Part shown: piece by piece, positions 8,313 to 17,425 of the stretch | Layout of the letters: the number at the start of each line of letters is the position of its first letter | How positions within the stretch are numbered: the first letter of the stretch is position 1 | Source: Patescibacteria group bacterium UBA5532 | GTDB taxonomy: Bacteria > Patescibacteriota > Gracilibacteria > BD1-5 > UBA2023 | Reading direction: 5' to 3' | Length of the DNA: 19,904 nucleotides | Assembly (NCBI GenBank): GCA_002426885.1 | Contig: DINU01000008.1 | Coordinates: forward strand, 1 to 19,904 | Made by a program: the position numbers and the translations under genes | Notes under the pieces: model-generated | The model's input: only the letters and a program-made list of their open reading frames with translations | Database searches by the model: none | What the model was told of the DNA's origin: nothing

Positions 8313-8352
8313 AAGTATTTTTGGAGTGTCTTTTATTTTTACCATAAAAAAA

Positions 8353-9867
8353 TTACTGCCGATATCCGAGTGCTTCCGCGACATGTGGAAGGAGAATATC
8401 GTCACTATCTTCTATGTCTGCGATCGTACGAGCAAGTCTGAGAATCCGAAAATACACCCGTGTCGAGAGCGAGAGTCGCTCGACGGCTTTCTTCAGAAAT
8501 TCATCTGCTTCGGGAGTAAGTATGCAGTACACTTCGATCTCTTTATTGGTCATCTCAGAGTTATACCAGCGGGTCGTCCCCGCAAAACGTACCTCTTGTC
8601 GCTTCCGTGCGCGTTCGACACGTTCGCGAATCTCGGCTGATTGCTCGGATTTTTCTTTTTTTTCGAAGTCCTGGACCTTAATACGAGGAACATTCAGAAA
8701 AATATCGATCCGATCGAGAAGTGGTCCAGAGAGCTTCGAGCGGTATCGCTCGATCGTCCCTGCATTACAGATACACGATTTCTCGGTATCTCCGAGATAT
8801 CCACATGGACACGGATTCATAGCTCCGATGAGGGTGAATTTCGCTGGATATGTGTAGCTCGCATTCACACGATTCACATGAATCTCGCCGTCTTCGAGTG
8901 GCTGACGAAGTGTCTCGAGAAGATGCTTCTCGAACTCGAGGAGCTCATCGAGAAAAAGAACACCCCGATGTGCGAGGGAAATCTCCCCCGGACGAGAATC
9001 GCGACCTCAGCCGATCACGCTCGCTTCGCTCGCGGTATGATGAACGACGCGAAATGGACGATCAAAAAGAAGTGGAGCATCCTTCGGAAGAAGTCCAGCG
9101 ATCGAATAAATCTTCGAGACTTCGATCATCTCATCGATACTCATCGTCGGAAGAATCCCACGAAATGCCTTCGCGAGCATAGTTTTTCCGCTTCATGGCG
9201 GTCACTGCAGGATGATATTATGTCCGCCCGCACCCGCGATCAGAAGCGCACGCTTCGCATGTTCTTGTCCGAGAATCGAGGAGAAATCGACGATGTGATC
9301 CGTGTGTTTCTCGCGCATCATCCCGATATCTTCTTTTTCCGCTGGGATAATCGGCTTTTCTCAGGTGAGGAACTCCATGACTTCCGCGAGCGACTCGACA
9401 CCGATCACGTCAATTCATGGGATCACTGACGCTTCTCGCTCATTTTCTTTCGGGAGAAAAATCCGAGCAAAGTTTTTTTCTCGTGCAAAAATCGTGCTCG
9501 GAAGAATCCCCGATACGCTCCGCACTTTTCCATCGAGCGCAAGCTCTCCGATAAAGAGCGAATTCGCGAGGATTTCCTGATCGAGATCATATTCTTTCGC
9601 GAAGATCCCGATCGCGATAGGAAGATCGTAAAATGGTCATTTTTTTCGGATATCCGCGGGCGCGAGATTCACTGTGATCCGAGCTCCTCAGGGAAATACG
9701 AATCCAGAATTCTTGATCGCGCTCCGAACGCGCTCCTTACTCTCCTGTACCGCTGTGTCTGCGAGCCCGACGATCGTGAATTGCCCCATCCCGAGCGCGA
9801 CATCGACTTCGACTTCTACATGTGTGCCGTTCAGTCCTTGAAGCGTGAGGGAATTGAGTCTTTGCAT
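8353..9867 (-). CDS. comM: YifB/ComM-family Mg-chelatase-like AAA+ ATPase
   Basis: ComM is a hexameric DNA helicase that promotes branch migration of incoming single-stranded DNA in natural transformation; the wider YifB family is near-universal. The 504-residue protein has the N-terminal ChlI/Lon-like domain (VEVDVALGMGQFTIVGLADTAVQESKERVRSA, then APADIRKKGPFYDLPIA). Next come Walker A GPPGSGKT (222-229), the GGGRDSRPGEISLAHRGVLFLDELLEF block carrying Walker B, the Cys cluster NPCPCG with CICN, and the C-terminal Mg-chelatase domain. TGA codons at 9195 and 9204 (minus) encode both P-loop glycines of GPPG, and others encode the G of KKGPF and of GGGR; none is tolerable as a stop. The start MQRLNSLTLQGL matches the family N-terminus. 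Stop is TAA. Confidence 0.95.
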
Positions 9868-10002
9868 ATGAAGAAATAGGCAAATAGGAATCTTTTCTCG
9901 TCTTTCTGAAAAGAGTATACAAAAAAACAAGAAACAAAGAAATGAATTTTCATATTTTTACATACTTACTTTCGCTTGTAAATACACAATTCTCCGCCAA
10001 TA

Positions 10003-10031
10003 TTGTGAAAAGGGGAAATGTATGCTACACT
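10003..10031 (+). promoter_or_regulatory. Extended -10 promoter of the TraG/VirD4-like ATPase gene
   Basis: TTGTGA (10003-10008), a 17-nt spacer ending TGC, and TACACT (10026-10031) make an extended -10 promoter. The expected start is about 10038, so the upstream in-frame ATG at 10018 would not be transcribed. This favours ATG 10051 as the start codon, with a leader of about 13 nt. Confidence 0.6.
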
Positions 10032-10050
10032 AAGAAAAATATTTCTTTTT

Positions 10051-13000
10051 ATGCAGAAATACGTACGCACTCTACCTCTTCTCCTACTTTTTATGAGCGG
10101 AGAGGTATTTTCTGCGACGACAAGCACGAGTGCCACAGAAGAAAGTGGGAGTTTTTTTACAGAGTTACTGAGCTGGATCGCGCTCGCGATCATAGCATAT
10201 CTGATTTTTATCTTCTGAAAATGGATTTTTCGGACGGCGTATGAAGTCCTGACCGTCAGAAATCTCGTCTACATGAAGGTCACACTTCCACGCGCTGACT
10301 CGAAGCTCGACAAGGAAAAAGAGACAAAAAAGGACTTTAAGGAAAAGGTCGGTATCATGTCGGTCGTCTACAAAAGTATCCATAAAGTCGCTCAGACAAG
10401 CTTCAATGAGACGCTCATGAATATGATTTTCCGAAATGCAAAAGTCTCGATGGAATTCATGTACTATGAGTGAGCTGTACATTTTTACTGTGTCGCGTAT
10501 AAGCAACACGCTGGTCTCGTCCTCCAGCAGATTACATCGAATTATCCTGATGCAGAAGTACGATTCGTCGATGCGAAAGACATGCCCGAGATTAAGCCTG
10601 TCGGAAACTCACTTCGCGCCGCATCGATCGCAAAACAAAATGATGATATTTATCCGATCCGAACGTATAAATACTTCGAAGATGATCCGCTGTCATCATT
10701 TACAAATAATTTCTGATCGCTTCAGAAAAACGATATCGCATCGATCCAGTTCGTCATGAAACCACTCGGACATGCATGGAATCGTCATGCAAAAAAAGCA
10801 GCAGGACTCGTCGCGAAAGGAATGTACAAGAAATGATTTTGAGGTGGATTTTTTGGAGTCTGGAATACGCTTGTTCGGCCGATTGCATGGATTTTTAATC
10901 GGTTTTTTCTGAATGAAGCGACTGCATCTGATAGTGGATCGCTCGCTCCAGGAGCCAGCAGTGGTGACTCGTACAAGATCTTTAATCAGGCGGAATCCGA
11001 GACGCACAAGATGATCGGAGAAAGCGCTTCTCAGCCATGATTTGCGGTATCGATCCGCATCCTTGTCTCGTCGAAAGAGCAGGAAGATGCGCGCGACGGA
11101 CTCGCGAATCTCCTCGCTGCGACATCGATTTTTACGGATGAATACAGTAATAATCTCGATAATCCGCAGATGACTGAGGGTGGACTCGCATTTTTCTTCA
11201 CGCCGATCCGCTACTTCGCATATCGATTTCGACTGCTTGGAATATTTCAGAAAATCAGTCGATTTTCGTGTGATGAACTTGCGACAATGTTTCATTTTCC
11301 TGACATCCAGTATAATAAGTCACCGATTATAAAATGGCTCGATTATAAGATGCTTCCTCCGCCAGCGAATCTCAAGACTCCGACCGATCCGACGCTTCTG
11401 ATGGACTATATCCGAGACAAGGATGGAAATATCCTTACAGAGGATGGCTCGAAGCTCAAAGTCGATAAAAACTGGAATCTCGCGCGGGATGAGAATAAAA
11501 ATCTTATGCTTCTCGATGGGACGATCGTCCCGATCTTTACGGAAGGGGAAAATAAATGACGTCCGCAAGATGCCGGAAAAATCCCGACGCAAAAACCACA
11601 ACAGCGAAAACTCGGAAATTTTCCACTCTATCGCGATGGCGTCCTGATGGGGTGGAATACGTATCGAAATAAGCAGACTCCAATCTATTTCGCGAAGAAG
11701 GATCGTGGAAGACATCACTATATTATCGGTAAATCTGGATGAGGTAAATCCGTGCTGATCGGATATCTGGCGCGTCAGGATATCTGGAACGGTGATGGAC
11801 TCTGTGTGATCGATCCACATGGCGATCTCGTCGATGATACGGTCGCATTTACCCCGAAGGAACGCGCTCGTGATATGATCATCTTCGATCCTGCTGACTG
11901 GGAATATCCGATGGGACTGAATATGCTCGATATCATCGCGACCGATGAGAATCTCCGCATGATAGAAAAAGATCGAGCCGCGCTCGATGCGACATCGATT
12001 TTTATCAAGATGTACGGCGATGAGATCTTCGGACCTCGAATCCAGCACTACTTCCGAAATGGCTGTCTGACCCTTATGGATGACGAAGAAGAAGGTGGGA
12101 CACTCATCGATGTACCACGTCTTTTCGTTGATGAGGCATTTATGAAGTATAAAGTCTCGAAGATAAAAAATGTGATGGTAAAATCATTCTGGGAAAATGA
12201 ATATGCGCAGACGGGAGATCGAGAAAAGCAGGAGATGATCCCATTTTTCTCTGCGAAATTCGGACCATTTATCACGAATACGACGATGCGAAATATCATC
12301 GGTCAGACGAAAAGTGCTTTTAACATCAGAAAAGTCATGGATGAACAGAAGATTCTCATGGTAAAACTCTCGAAGGGAATGATCGGAGATCTGAATGCAC
12401 AGCTTCTCGGTCTGATCATGGTCGCGAAAGTAAATATGGCAGCGATGAGTCGCGCTGATATGGAGGAATCCGACCGAAAAGATTTTTTCCTCTATGTGGA
12501 TGAATTCCAGAACTTCGCGACCGACACATTCTGAGAAATCCTCTCAGAAGCACGAAAATATCATCTCGCGCTCGTCATGGCGCACCAGTATATCGCACAA
12601 ATCGGAGGCTCTGGAGAAAAATATAAAAGTAGTGGAAAACCCGCGATCAAAGACGCGGTCTTCGGAAACGTCGGAACGATCATGTCATTCAAGGTCGGGG
12701 CAGAAGATGCGGAATATCTCGAGAAGGAATATGCTCCACTTCTCTCTCAGCAGGACATCATCGGGATCGCGAATTATACGACCTACTGTAAGCTGAATAT
12801 CGATAACGCAACGACACGTCCATTCGATCTGAAAACGATCTGGGATAATACGTATAAAAACCTCGAAGTATCTCGAATTATTACAGAATATTCTCGGAAA
12901 ATGTATGGACGACGAAAAAAGTACGTCGACATGGAAATCGAAGCGCGCATGGGAATCTTCGCGGAGACACCCGAGGAGACTTCAGCTCCAGAAAGCACTC

Positions 13001-13122
13001 CAGAAGTGGGTAAAACGGAGGAAAGTCCTCCTGCCACAGCACATGCAGAAACCATCCCCGAGATACCATCATCTCCAGCATCACCAATTCCTCCCGAGCC
13101 AGAAAAGACTGAAAATACATAA
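10051..13122 (+). CDS. Membrane-anchored TraG/VirD4-like type IV secretion ATPase
   Basis: The 1023-residue protein starts with a signal-like segment (residues 1-21, TLPLLLLFMSGEVFSA) and a membrane helix (about 38-58). A roughly 480-residue N-terminal region of unknown fold follows, then an ATPase of the VirD4/TraG/HerA type. Walker A is GKSGGGKS (560-567), preceded by RGRHHYIIG and followed by VIDPHGDLVDD; Walker B is FFLYVDEFQNF (Asp817, Glu818); ALVMAHQYIAQI is the sensor-like strand. A Pro/Glu/Ser-rich tail ends the protein. Such ATPases couple DNA or protein substrates to a type IV channel; related single-gene forms are common in CPR genomes. Nine TGA codons encode Gly, including the P-loop one at 11740. 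No other T4SS genes are visible here. ATG 10018 is an alternative start, disfavoured by the promoter position. Confidence 0.9.
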
Positions 13123-13149
13123 CTCCCTCATATTTCCTCAATTTTCTCT

Positions 13150-14361
13150 ATGTTCTCCTTTATCATGCTCATGCTCATATCCGTCTGTGTCTTCGTAGAC
13201 ATTGGAGTGCTGGCACAGTTGCTCGGAGTATTTTCTATTCCATATATTTCGGGTCTCTTCGATGGATATCCGATGCTTTTCTTTCTCTTTCTGCTCGCAC
13301 AGATCGCGCTCGTCATCCTCTGGGTCTACGCCGTCTACTGGAAGCCAGTCTACGATCTGAATCATGAAATCGTTCTCTTTCTGAATGGAATGGAAACAAA
13401 TTCATCTCTCAAGGGAACGACATTCAGTAAAAAGATGAATTATATCATCGATTTCTTCGTAAAAAGTCTACAAATTCTGAAAAACTTCAAGGAGGAAATC
13501 AAAACCGGGCGAGCGCTACGATGAGAAGTCGAGATCGCGAGCGAGCTCCAGCAACATGTGCTTCTGAAAGAAAATATCAGGATTCCTTCGCTCGAAGTCG
13601 CTATGGCATCACGCCCTGCAAGTGAAGTCGGAGGAGACAGCTACGATATCATCGTCGGAAAGGATACGAACTATTATGTCTATCTCGGTGATGTCACGGG
13701 TCATGGTATCGCAAGTGGCTTCGTCATGATGATCGTGAACTCGCTGATCGCCGGACTCTCGCTCCATAACGACAGCAGTGCGGAAATCCTCGCCAGCACG
13801 AATGCGATCCTTCGTCCACGTGTCCGAAAAAATATGATGATGAGCGCGGTCATGATCCGCTGGAATGAGGCTGAGAAAAAACTTTACTACACCGGGGCAG
13901 GACATGAGTATATTCTCGTCTACAAACACGTGGATCAGACGGTGGTCAAGATAAAAAGTGGTGGTGTCGCGCTTGGTATGGTAAAAGATATTTCGAAGAT
14001 TCTCCACGAACGAAATATCGCATTCGAACCTGAAGATATTGTCGTTCTCTACACCGACGGTATCAGTGAGGCACGCCTTCGATCGGAGAAGACAGGTATC
14101 CTTTTCGGGGTAAATCGCATCATCGAAGCGATCGAGAAGACGCGCGAAAAGACGGCGGAAAATGTCTTTAATACGATCACGACCGATCTCTCAGCATTTA
14201 TGGGATATAAACATGTCCAGTATGATGACGTCTCCCTGATCGTCATGCGTTATATGCCAGATCAGTGATACACGACGACAGAAGCCTATAAAAAAATCTC
14301 GAAGGACGCGATCACAGAATGGTTCTGGAAAGACGTCGTGATCGAGTCGGGAAATCAATAA
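13150..14361 (+). CDS. Membrane PP2C-type Ser/Thr phosphatase (RsbU/SpoIIE-like)
   Basis: The 403-residue protein has two N-terminal membrane helices (about 2-28 and 39-65), a helical linker ending GEVEIASELQQHVLL, and a SpoIIE/PP2C phosphatase domain. Metal-binding signatures are visible: SEVGGDSYD (Asp163), LGDVTGHGIASGF, VLYTDGISEAR and YDDVSLIV. Enzymes of this kind dephosphorylate anti-sigma-factor antagonists in partner-switching pathways; no antagonist or anti-sigma kinase is encoded in this window, so the target is unknown. Two TGA codons (one at 13522-13524, in the linker just before the ELQQHVL segment) encode Gly; the standard code would split the membrane part from the catalytic part. 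It begins 27 nt after the ATPase gene and is probably co-transcribed with it. No Shine-Dalgarno is present. Stop TAA lies 14 nt from the stop of the convergent CYTH gene. Confidence 0.9.
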
Positions 14362-14375
14362 CTCGGAAAACACCA

Positions 14376-14951
14376 CTATGAAATCTTCCTCGGAGGATTC
14401 TGGAAGGTAATCTCTGGGAGAGAATTTATCTCTTGTTTCGGAATGCCAAGCTCCCGAAAATAGAGCTCATCGATCGCTCAGAATACTCCCATATCCCACT
14501 CGAAACCGAGTGCTTCTGTGTATTCTCGTACGATATCTTCCGAGTCTCACTCGATCTCGATAAATGGCTTCAGTCCGGGCCATTCATCGAGCATGAGGTA
14601 TATCATGTTATGGATTTTCCATACTTCTCGATACGTCTCCTGAAAAGCCTTTGATTTTAGTCCTGCAAGTGCGAGCATCTCTTGCATAGCATGGAAATCC
14701 TTCACTTCCGTCTCTATTTCTTTTACCGCATGGATATCGAGCGTCGGAGAGATATGCTTATAGGTAAATGTCTGCTTATTCCCTTCATCTCGAAGACGAA
14801 AGTAAGAATTTTCCGGACTCTCTGGAGCAAGGTATACGATGCGCTTCATGAGTGTTTTTTCTTGTATACACTCGCCTCAGAGTGCTTGTATTTTTTCTCG
14901 TATGGAAGCATGATCGATATCACAGAATGTAATCTCGAATTCTGTATGCAT
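14376..14951 (-). CDS. CYTH-domain protein (class IV adenylate cyclase-like)
   Basis: The 191-residue protein has the CYTH triphosphate-tunnel layout: N-terminal strand TEFEITF, the segment LGGECIQEKTLMKRIVYL, YFRLRDEG, KEIETEVKDF, QETYREVWKI, and the acidic C-terminal pair LDEWPGLKPFIEIEG followed by LGF. The family binds triphosphates (adenylate cyclase CyaB, thiamine triphosphatase, tripolyphosphatase). The signature ExExK is here EFEIT, with Thr in place of Lys, so the activity is uncertain. Three TGA codons encode Gly (GGEC, IEGDSED, VFGAID); the standard code would hide both ends. Stop is TAG. Before the IS insertion this gene started 9 nt after the VanY stop, so it was the last gene of the corA-vanY operon and may now depend on a different promoter. 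Confidence 0.85.
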
Positions 14952-14990
14952 GGGGGGAATTTATGTGTTAAAAGAGAAATCTGTCGCAAA

Positions 14991-14997
14991 AAAAGAA
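14991..14997 (+). repeat. Target-site duplication, left copy
   Basis: AAAAGAA directly abuts the left inverted repeat and is repeated exactly after the right one. IS1595 elements usually make 8 bp; only 7 bp match here, in an A-rich target. Confidence 0.75.
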
Positions 14998-15014
14998 GGG
15001 TCTAGACTAGCAAA
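14998..15014 (+). repeat. Left terminal inverted repeat of the IS
   Basis: GGGTCTAGACTAGCAAA is the exact reverse complement of 15698-15714. The TAGACT inside it (15003-15008) may double as the -35 element of the transposase promoter. Confidence 0.93.
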
Positions 15015-15030
15015 CATTATTTCTTATAAT
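15003..15030 (+). promoter_or_regulatory. Transposase promoter partly inside the left TIR
   Basis: A consensus TATAAT (15025-15030) follows TAGACT (15003-15008, within the TIR) by 16 nt. The transposase ATG is 8 nt after the -10 box, predicting a leaderless or nearly leaderless mRNA. Confidence 0.5.
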
Positions 15031-15038
15031 GCTTGCAT

Positions 15039-15710
15039 ATGATTAAATACAGTAAACTATCGACGTATAAAATATGAAGAATTTTTTATTATTTTTTTGA
15101 AGATTTTACTGCTACTCAGACAGCAAAGATTATGAGCATAAACAGAAACACTATAAACCTTTGGTACAATCGATTTCGTGAAGCTATTGTACGACTCTCT
15201 ATAGAAGAATCAAAGGATTTTAAGGAAAGATATCAATTTTGATGAGAATTTGAGCTAGACGAAAGTTACTTTTGAGCCAAGAGAATCAGGGGAAAGAGAT
15301 GAAGATGAGCTGCAGGAAAGACACCAGTCTTTTGACTCCTGAAACGAGATGAAAGAGTGTTTGTCAGTATTGTAGAGAATTGTTCGAGAGAAGAATTGAT
15401 GCCAATAGTACAAGGAAAGATACTGGAATGATCTACTATCTATACTGATGGATGGAAAGCATATGATTCTCTTGTACTGAATGGATATGATCACTACCGT
15501 GTCTATCATAGTGAGAATGAGTTTGCCAGAGGAAAGAATCATGTGAATGGAATAGAATCCTTCTGGAGTTTCTGTAAAAGAAGAATGGCAAAGTTTAAGG
15601 GTATTCATCCAGATAAATTTCACTTACATTTGAAAGAATGTGAATTTCGATACAATTATAAAAATTACGAACGAGCAAAACGAGTAGTTTTTAAAAATTT
15701 GCTAGTCTAG
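15039..15710 (+). CDS. IS1595-family (ISXO2-like) DDE transposase
   Basis: The 223-residue product has the N-terminal zinc-ribbon-less helical region found in IS1016 types (QTAKIMSINRNTINLWYNRF) and a full ISXO2-like catalytic domain. The triad is seen in FELDESYFG (first Asp), STIYTDGWKAY (second Asp) and HVNGIESFWS (Glu), together with GAAGKTPVFGLLKRDERVF, HYRVYHSENEFARGKNHVNG and FCKRRMAKFKGI. Eight of its roughly sixteen glycines are encoded by TGA, including the one in the ESYFG motif, so it can only be made by a UGA-Gly host; a standard-code host would stop after 12 residues. The TAG stop lies inside the right TIR, and the gene overlaps the end of the VanY gene by 20 bp tail to tail. 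Confidence 0.95.
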
Positions 15711-16404
15711 ACCCAAAAGAAATACTCCGAAGTTCCGCGAGAAAACGCATAAACTGTATATACTGTGTAAGATTCCAGTCATATTCATAGAGACGTGTCG
15801 CGAGCTCGATCCCGACATAGCGCCAGTGCCACGGCTCGACTTCATATCCATCGATCTCTGATCCATGTGTATAGCTCTGTGTCCAGCCATATGCGTGCGC
15901 ATTCTCTTCGAGCCAAGTATAGTATGTCTGATAGTCTGTACTCGCGAAGAAGTTATCTTCCGTGGATGCTTCGAAAATATCGATCGCAAGCCCGAGCTGA
16001 TGCTCGCTATTTCATGGAGGTGCACAGAGTGTCTCTGTACAGCGACCGAGATCCCAGAGTCGCTTCTGATAGGCATAGTCTCGATATGCCGACACGACGA
16101 CGAGTGGTTTTCCGAATTGAGTCGTAAAATCTCGTGCCAAAAGCTGAAGTGCATCATTCGCATCGGAGCGAAGCATACTTCTCCGACCACGTTCATCGAT
16201 ATACTCGGAAGCTATAGGAAAAAGTCCAGTCGGAATATACTCCGGGTCAGAAAGAGGGGTATCCCGTGAGACAAAACGCATAACACTCGTATCGCTGAAA
16301 TACTGTTCCTGAAAATTATTTTCCGCCCAGAAAGGCATCTGAGCAGAAGCAGGATTCGGCAGATGCAGAACAAAAAGGATGAGAAAAAATACGCAATACC
16401 TCAT
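15691..16404 (-). CDS. VanY-like D-alanyl-D-alanine carboxypeptidase (peptidase M15B), IS-altered C-terminus
   Basis: The 237-residue protein has a signal peptide (RYCVFFLILFVLHLPNPASA) and an M15B zinc peptidase domain that trims terminal D-Ala from peptidoglycan stem peptides. Motifs: VVSAYRDYAYQKRLW, GNSEHQLGLAIDIF (His135, Asp142, zinc ligands) and EPWHWRYVG (catalytic Glu, zinc ligand His193). TGA at 16014 (minus) encodes the Gly just before NSEHQLG; read as a stop it would remove the whole active site. The last seven residues GSRLANF come from the IS inverted repeat and inner flank, with a TAA inside the IS. The pre-insertion frame would instead have ended FATDFSFNT. All catalytic residues remain, so it is probably still active. 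The start is 2 nt after the corA stop. Confidence 0.9.
15698..15714 (-). repeat. Right terminal inverted repeat of the IS
   Basis: This is an exact reverse complement of the left TIR. It contains the transposase stop codon and, on the other strand, encodes most of the present C-terminal residues (GSRLA) of the VanY-like protein. Confidence 0.93.
15715..15721 (+). repeat. Target-site duplication, right copy
   Basis: AAAAGAA follows the right inverted repeat and matches the seven bases before the left one. Removing the IS and one copy restores an open reading frame for the VanY-like gene. Confidence 0.75.
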
Positions 16405-16406
16405 TT

Positions 16407-17306
16407 CTATAACTTTTTCATATGAAAAATATAATAAATCACTCCGAACGTAAGAAATAAAACAAAGAATACTGTTACTACAATAATTTTATTATCGAAC
16501 GTCGCCTGCTCGATATTCATCCCGAAGAATCCTGTCACAAGCGTCAGAGGAAGGAGAATCGCTGAAAAAAGTCAGAAATATTTCATTGTCGTATTCGTCT
16601 GAAATTCGAAGATCGACTTCAGAGTATCTTCCATAGAATCGAGATTTTCCTGAAGTAATTCGATCTCGGAGAATATCTTATCGAGCTTATCTTCGAGATT
16701 TTCGAAGTAGAGCTCGATCTCGCCATTATAGAGGGTATTCATCCGTAGTTCGAGGAGCTTCAAGACAGCGATCTGTGGCTTCATCATGTGTTTCAGTGTG
16801 ATGATATTCCGTTTTTTTACCATGATTCACTCGATCGTCTTCGCGCCACGCTGTGAAAAAAGATCCCGCTCGATCAGTCGGAGATCTTTTCCGAAGCGCT
16901 CCAGCATTTTCATGACTTTATCGAGCATATTCTCGAGGAGTTCATACAGGAGAAATCCTGGTGTCGTCGGTTCTCATGTAGTAATCTTGGTCTCATAGGT
17001 CTCTTGCAGTCTTCGGATCTCTGAGCTATTGTAGTATCGAAATGTGAGAAGATAGGTTTTTGAGATAAAAATATTAAATTCATTATACACATAGCGCTGA
17101 GTCGTCGGCTCATACTTCGGAAAGTGAAGTACGATAAAAAGATAGTCATCGTACGAATCGATACGTGCGTACTGATTTTCCTCGAGGATCGCATCGCGAT
17201 CGAGCTCATGAAATCCGAAGCGCTCGATCGTCGCATCTACTTCATCAAGAGAAGGATTTACATAATCATTCCACACCGCAGATGGAGAAATCTGGAAACT
17301 TTGCAT
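16407..17306 (-). CDS. corA: CorA-family magnesium/divalent cation transporter
   Basis: The 299-residue protein has the CorA plan: an N-terminal alpha/beta cytoplasmic domain (DDYLFIVLHFPKYEP, FISKTYLLTFRY), a long stalk helix (LENLEDKLDKIFSEIELLQENLDSMEDTLKS region), then two C-terminal membrane helices. The pore signature TGFFGMNIE (GMN motif) ends the first helix. It forms pentameric Mg2+/Co2+ channels in the cytoplasmic membrane. Three TGA codons encode Gly (TTGEPT, TIEGIM, KYFGLFS). Another in-frame ATG lies at 17315, but the TACAAT box sits directly before it, so transcription would start downstream of it and ATG 17306 is preferred. Stop is TAG, 2 nt before the VanY-like start; corA leads that operon. 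Confidence 0.92.
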
Positions 17307-17315
17307 ATGCTCCAT

Positions 17316-17343
17316 ATTGTAGAATTTTCAGGAGAAAAAGCAA
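17316..17343 (-). promoter_or_regulatory. corA promoter (minus strand)
   Basis: On the minus strand TTGCTT (17343-17338), a 16-nt spacer and TACAAT (17321-17316). Expected start is about 17309, 3 nt before the ATG at 17306, implying an almost leaderless transcript and deciding against ATG 17315. Confidence 0.55.
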
Positions 17344-17391
17344 ACACGACATACGAAGAACGTACTCTTTTTTTTCAGGGAAAATGAATGC

Positions 17392-17419
17392 TTTGCAATT
17401 CGGATTTCTTCTGTATAAT
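17392..17419 (+). promoter_or_regulatory. mnmA promoter (leaderless geometry)
   Basis: TTTGCA (17392-17397), a 16-nt spacer and perfect TATAAT (17414-17419). The ATG follows after six bases (CACACC), so transcription should begin at or next to the A of the start codon. It is divergent from the corA promoter. Confidence 0.65.
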
Positions 17420-17425
17420 CACACC

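Larger units (their letters stand above)
14998..15714 (+). mobile_element. IS1595-family (IS1016/ISXO2-like) insertion sequence, 717 bp
   Basis: The element is bounded by perfect 17-bp inverted repeats (14998-15014 and 15698-15714) and flanked by a 7-bp direct repeat AAAAGAA (14991-14997 and 15715-15721). It holds one intact transposase gene. The size, a DDE transposase of ISXO2 type and a duplication near 8 bp fit IS1595. It sits in the 3' end of the VanY-like gene. Perfect TIRs, an intact target duplication and an intact ORF suggest a recent insertion. Confidence 0.93.

Noticed and set aside
8175..8345. A 56-codon minus-strand ORF beginning 7 nt after the comM stop
   Set aside because: It runs through the palindromes and into the terminator hairpin, shows no family resemblance, and its end is simply a translation of the repeats. 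The T-run before its ATG resembles other starts, so a small chance remains.
8641..9429. Plus-strand ORF of 262 codons opposite comM
   Set aside because: It is a shadow of comM caused by codon bias; the comM strand has all Walker, Cys-cluster and ChlI motifs.
10018..10050. ATG 10018 as the start of the TraG-like ATPase
   Set aside because: It lies inside the promoter spacer, upstream of the predicted transcription start near 10038; ATG 10051 gives a good signal-like N-terminus.
11118..12005. A 16-nt repeat GCGACATCGATTTTTA at about 11118 and 11989
   Set aside because: Both copies encode the same short peptide ATSIF in the ATPase with different surroundings; best explained by codon bias and chance.
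15255..15623. Minus-strand ORF of 122 codons inside the IS
   Set aside because: It is the complement of the transposase gene, which has full DDE motifs; the minus frame shows no domain.
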